DNA from: VRUE01 sp963699215
Lineage (GTDB): Bacteria > Actinomycetota > Thermoleophilia > Solirubrobacterales > 70-9
DNA: 64,000 bases
NCBI GenBank assembly: GCA_963699215.1
Contig: OY969422.1
Location: forward strand, 1,364,001-1,428,000
Reading direction: 5' to 3'
The notes beneath the pieces are model-generated. The model was not told where the DNA came from. It did no database searches and worked only from the letters and a program-made list of their open reading frames with translations. Each line of letters starts with the position of its first letter. Positions within the stretch are counted from its first letter, which is position 1. The translations under genes and the position numbers were made by a program. Positions 63,928-64,000 of this stretch are shown one piece after another.

Positions 63928-64000
63928 AGCGCCTCACCGCGGCCCTCGCCGCCACCCTCGCGAGCGTCGCGCTCGCAGCCACGACCGCCCAGGCCGACCC
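63924..64000 (+). CDS. start of a further exported protein, cut by the window end
   Basis: ATG overlaps the stop of the propeller gene (ATGA). The 25 codons present encode MKRLTAALAATLASVALAAT.. ending TAQAD, a clear signal peptide with an AQA cleavage site. The rest is outside the window. It is probably co-translated with the upstream secreted protein, in a multi-gene surface-protein operon. Confidence 0.75.
   Translation, partial: MKRLTAALAATLASVALAATTAQAD

Overview
The window is GC-rich bacterial chromosome, densely coding on both strands, with frequent ATGA/GTGA stop-start overlaps, GTG/TTG starts and very short intergenic gaps. Gene content suggests a Gram-positive actinobacterium, most likely of the Thermoleophilia/Solirubrobacterales type: osmoprotectant ABC uptake, VapBC, a glnK-amtB pair, many TetR regulators, and a secreted collagen-like protein followed by a giant beta-propeller protein with a basic Cys-flanked tail. 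The lineage is inferred from protein style; there is no rRNA gene here to confirm it. I found no tRNA, rRNA, CRISPR array, transposase or prophage gene.

Layout. 1-6.5 kb: end of a VOC protein, a frameshifted UvrA-like ATPase, an SDR, a RibD/DHFR-like reductase, and a coupled membrane protein + MFS exporter pair. 6.6-10.1 kb: a 1163-residue membrane-anchored NACHT/STAND-like NTPase with a Cys-rich tail and an overlapping upstream mini-ORF. 10.2-27.3 kb: metabolic and accessory genes (ZIP transporter, aldehyde dehydrogenase, SDR, DUF2855, M55 peptidase, Baeyer-Villiger-type monooxygenase, cupredoxin lipoprotein, flavodoxin-fold protein, 5'-3' exonuclease, DUF3556 membrane protein, phytoene-desaturase-like oxidoreductase, ABC exporter). 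27.3-29.9 kb: copper module (cupredoxin, Tat-exported multicopper oxidase, CutA). 29.9-33.9 kb: ammonium sensing and uptake, VapBC with a palindromic operator, glyoxalase I. 33.9-38.7 kb: cell-wall genes (class A PBP, NlpC/P60 hydrolase) around a frameshifted SpoU methyltransferase. 38.8-42.3 kb: persulfide dioxygenase-rhodanese divergent from acetyl-CoA synthetase. 42.3-45.6 kb: a 1086-residue HD + GHKL(Hsp90-like) ATPase, a conflict-system candidate. 45.6-48.3 kb: ion channel, MarR regulator and MFS exporter. 48.3-52 kb: four-gene osmoprotectant ABC operon. 52-54 kb: methylthioadenosine salvage pair. 54-56.5 kb: DUF6328 protein, RelA-type HD hydrolase, MBL hydrolase, PAS protein. 56.6-59.4 kb: four TetR regulators in two divergent coupled pairs. 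59.4-64 kb: secreted collagen-like and beta-propeller proteins.

Two sequence-level patterns cross these regions. First, five otherwise well-conserved genes are each broken by exactly one extra base, which looks more like residual sequencing error than decay. Second, gene junctions repeatedly carry long perfect hairpins (12-19 bp stems), mostly without U-tracts. One 52-nt hairpin element occurs twice, carries a Shine-Dalgarno sequence and ATG between its arms, and supplies both the end of one gene and the start of the next in the methylthioadenosine operon.
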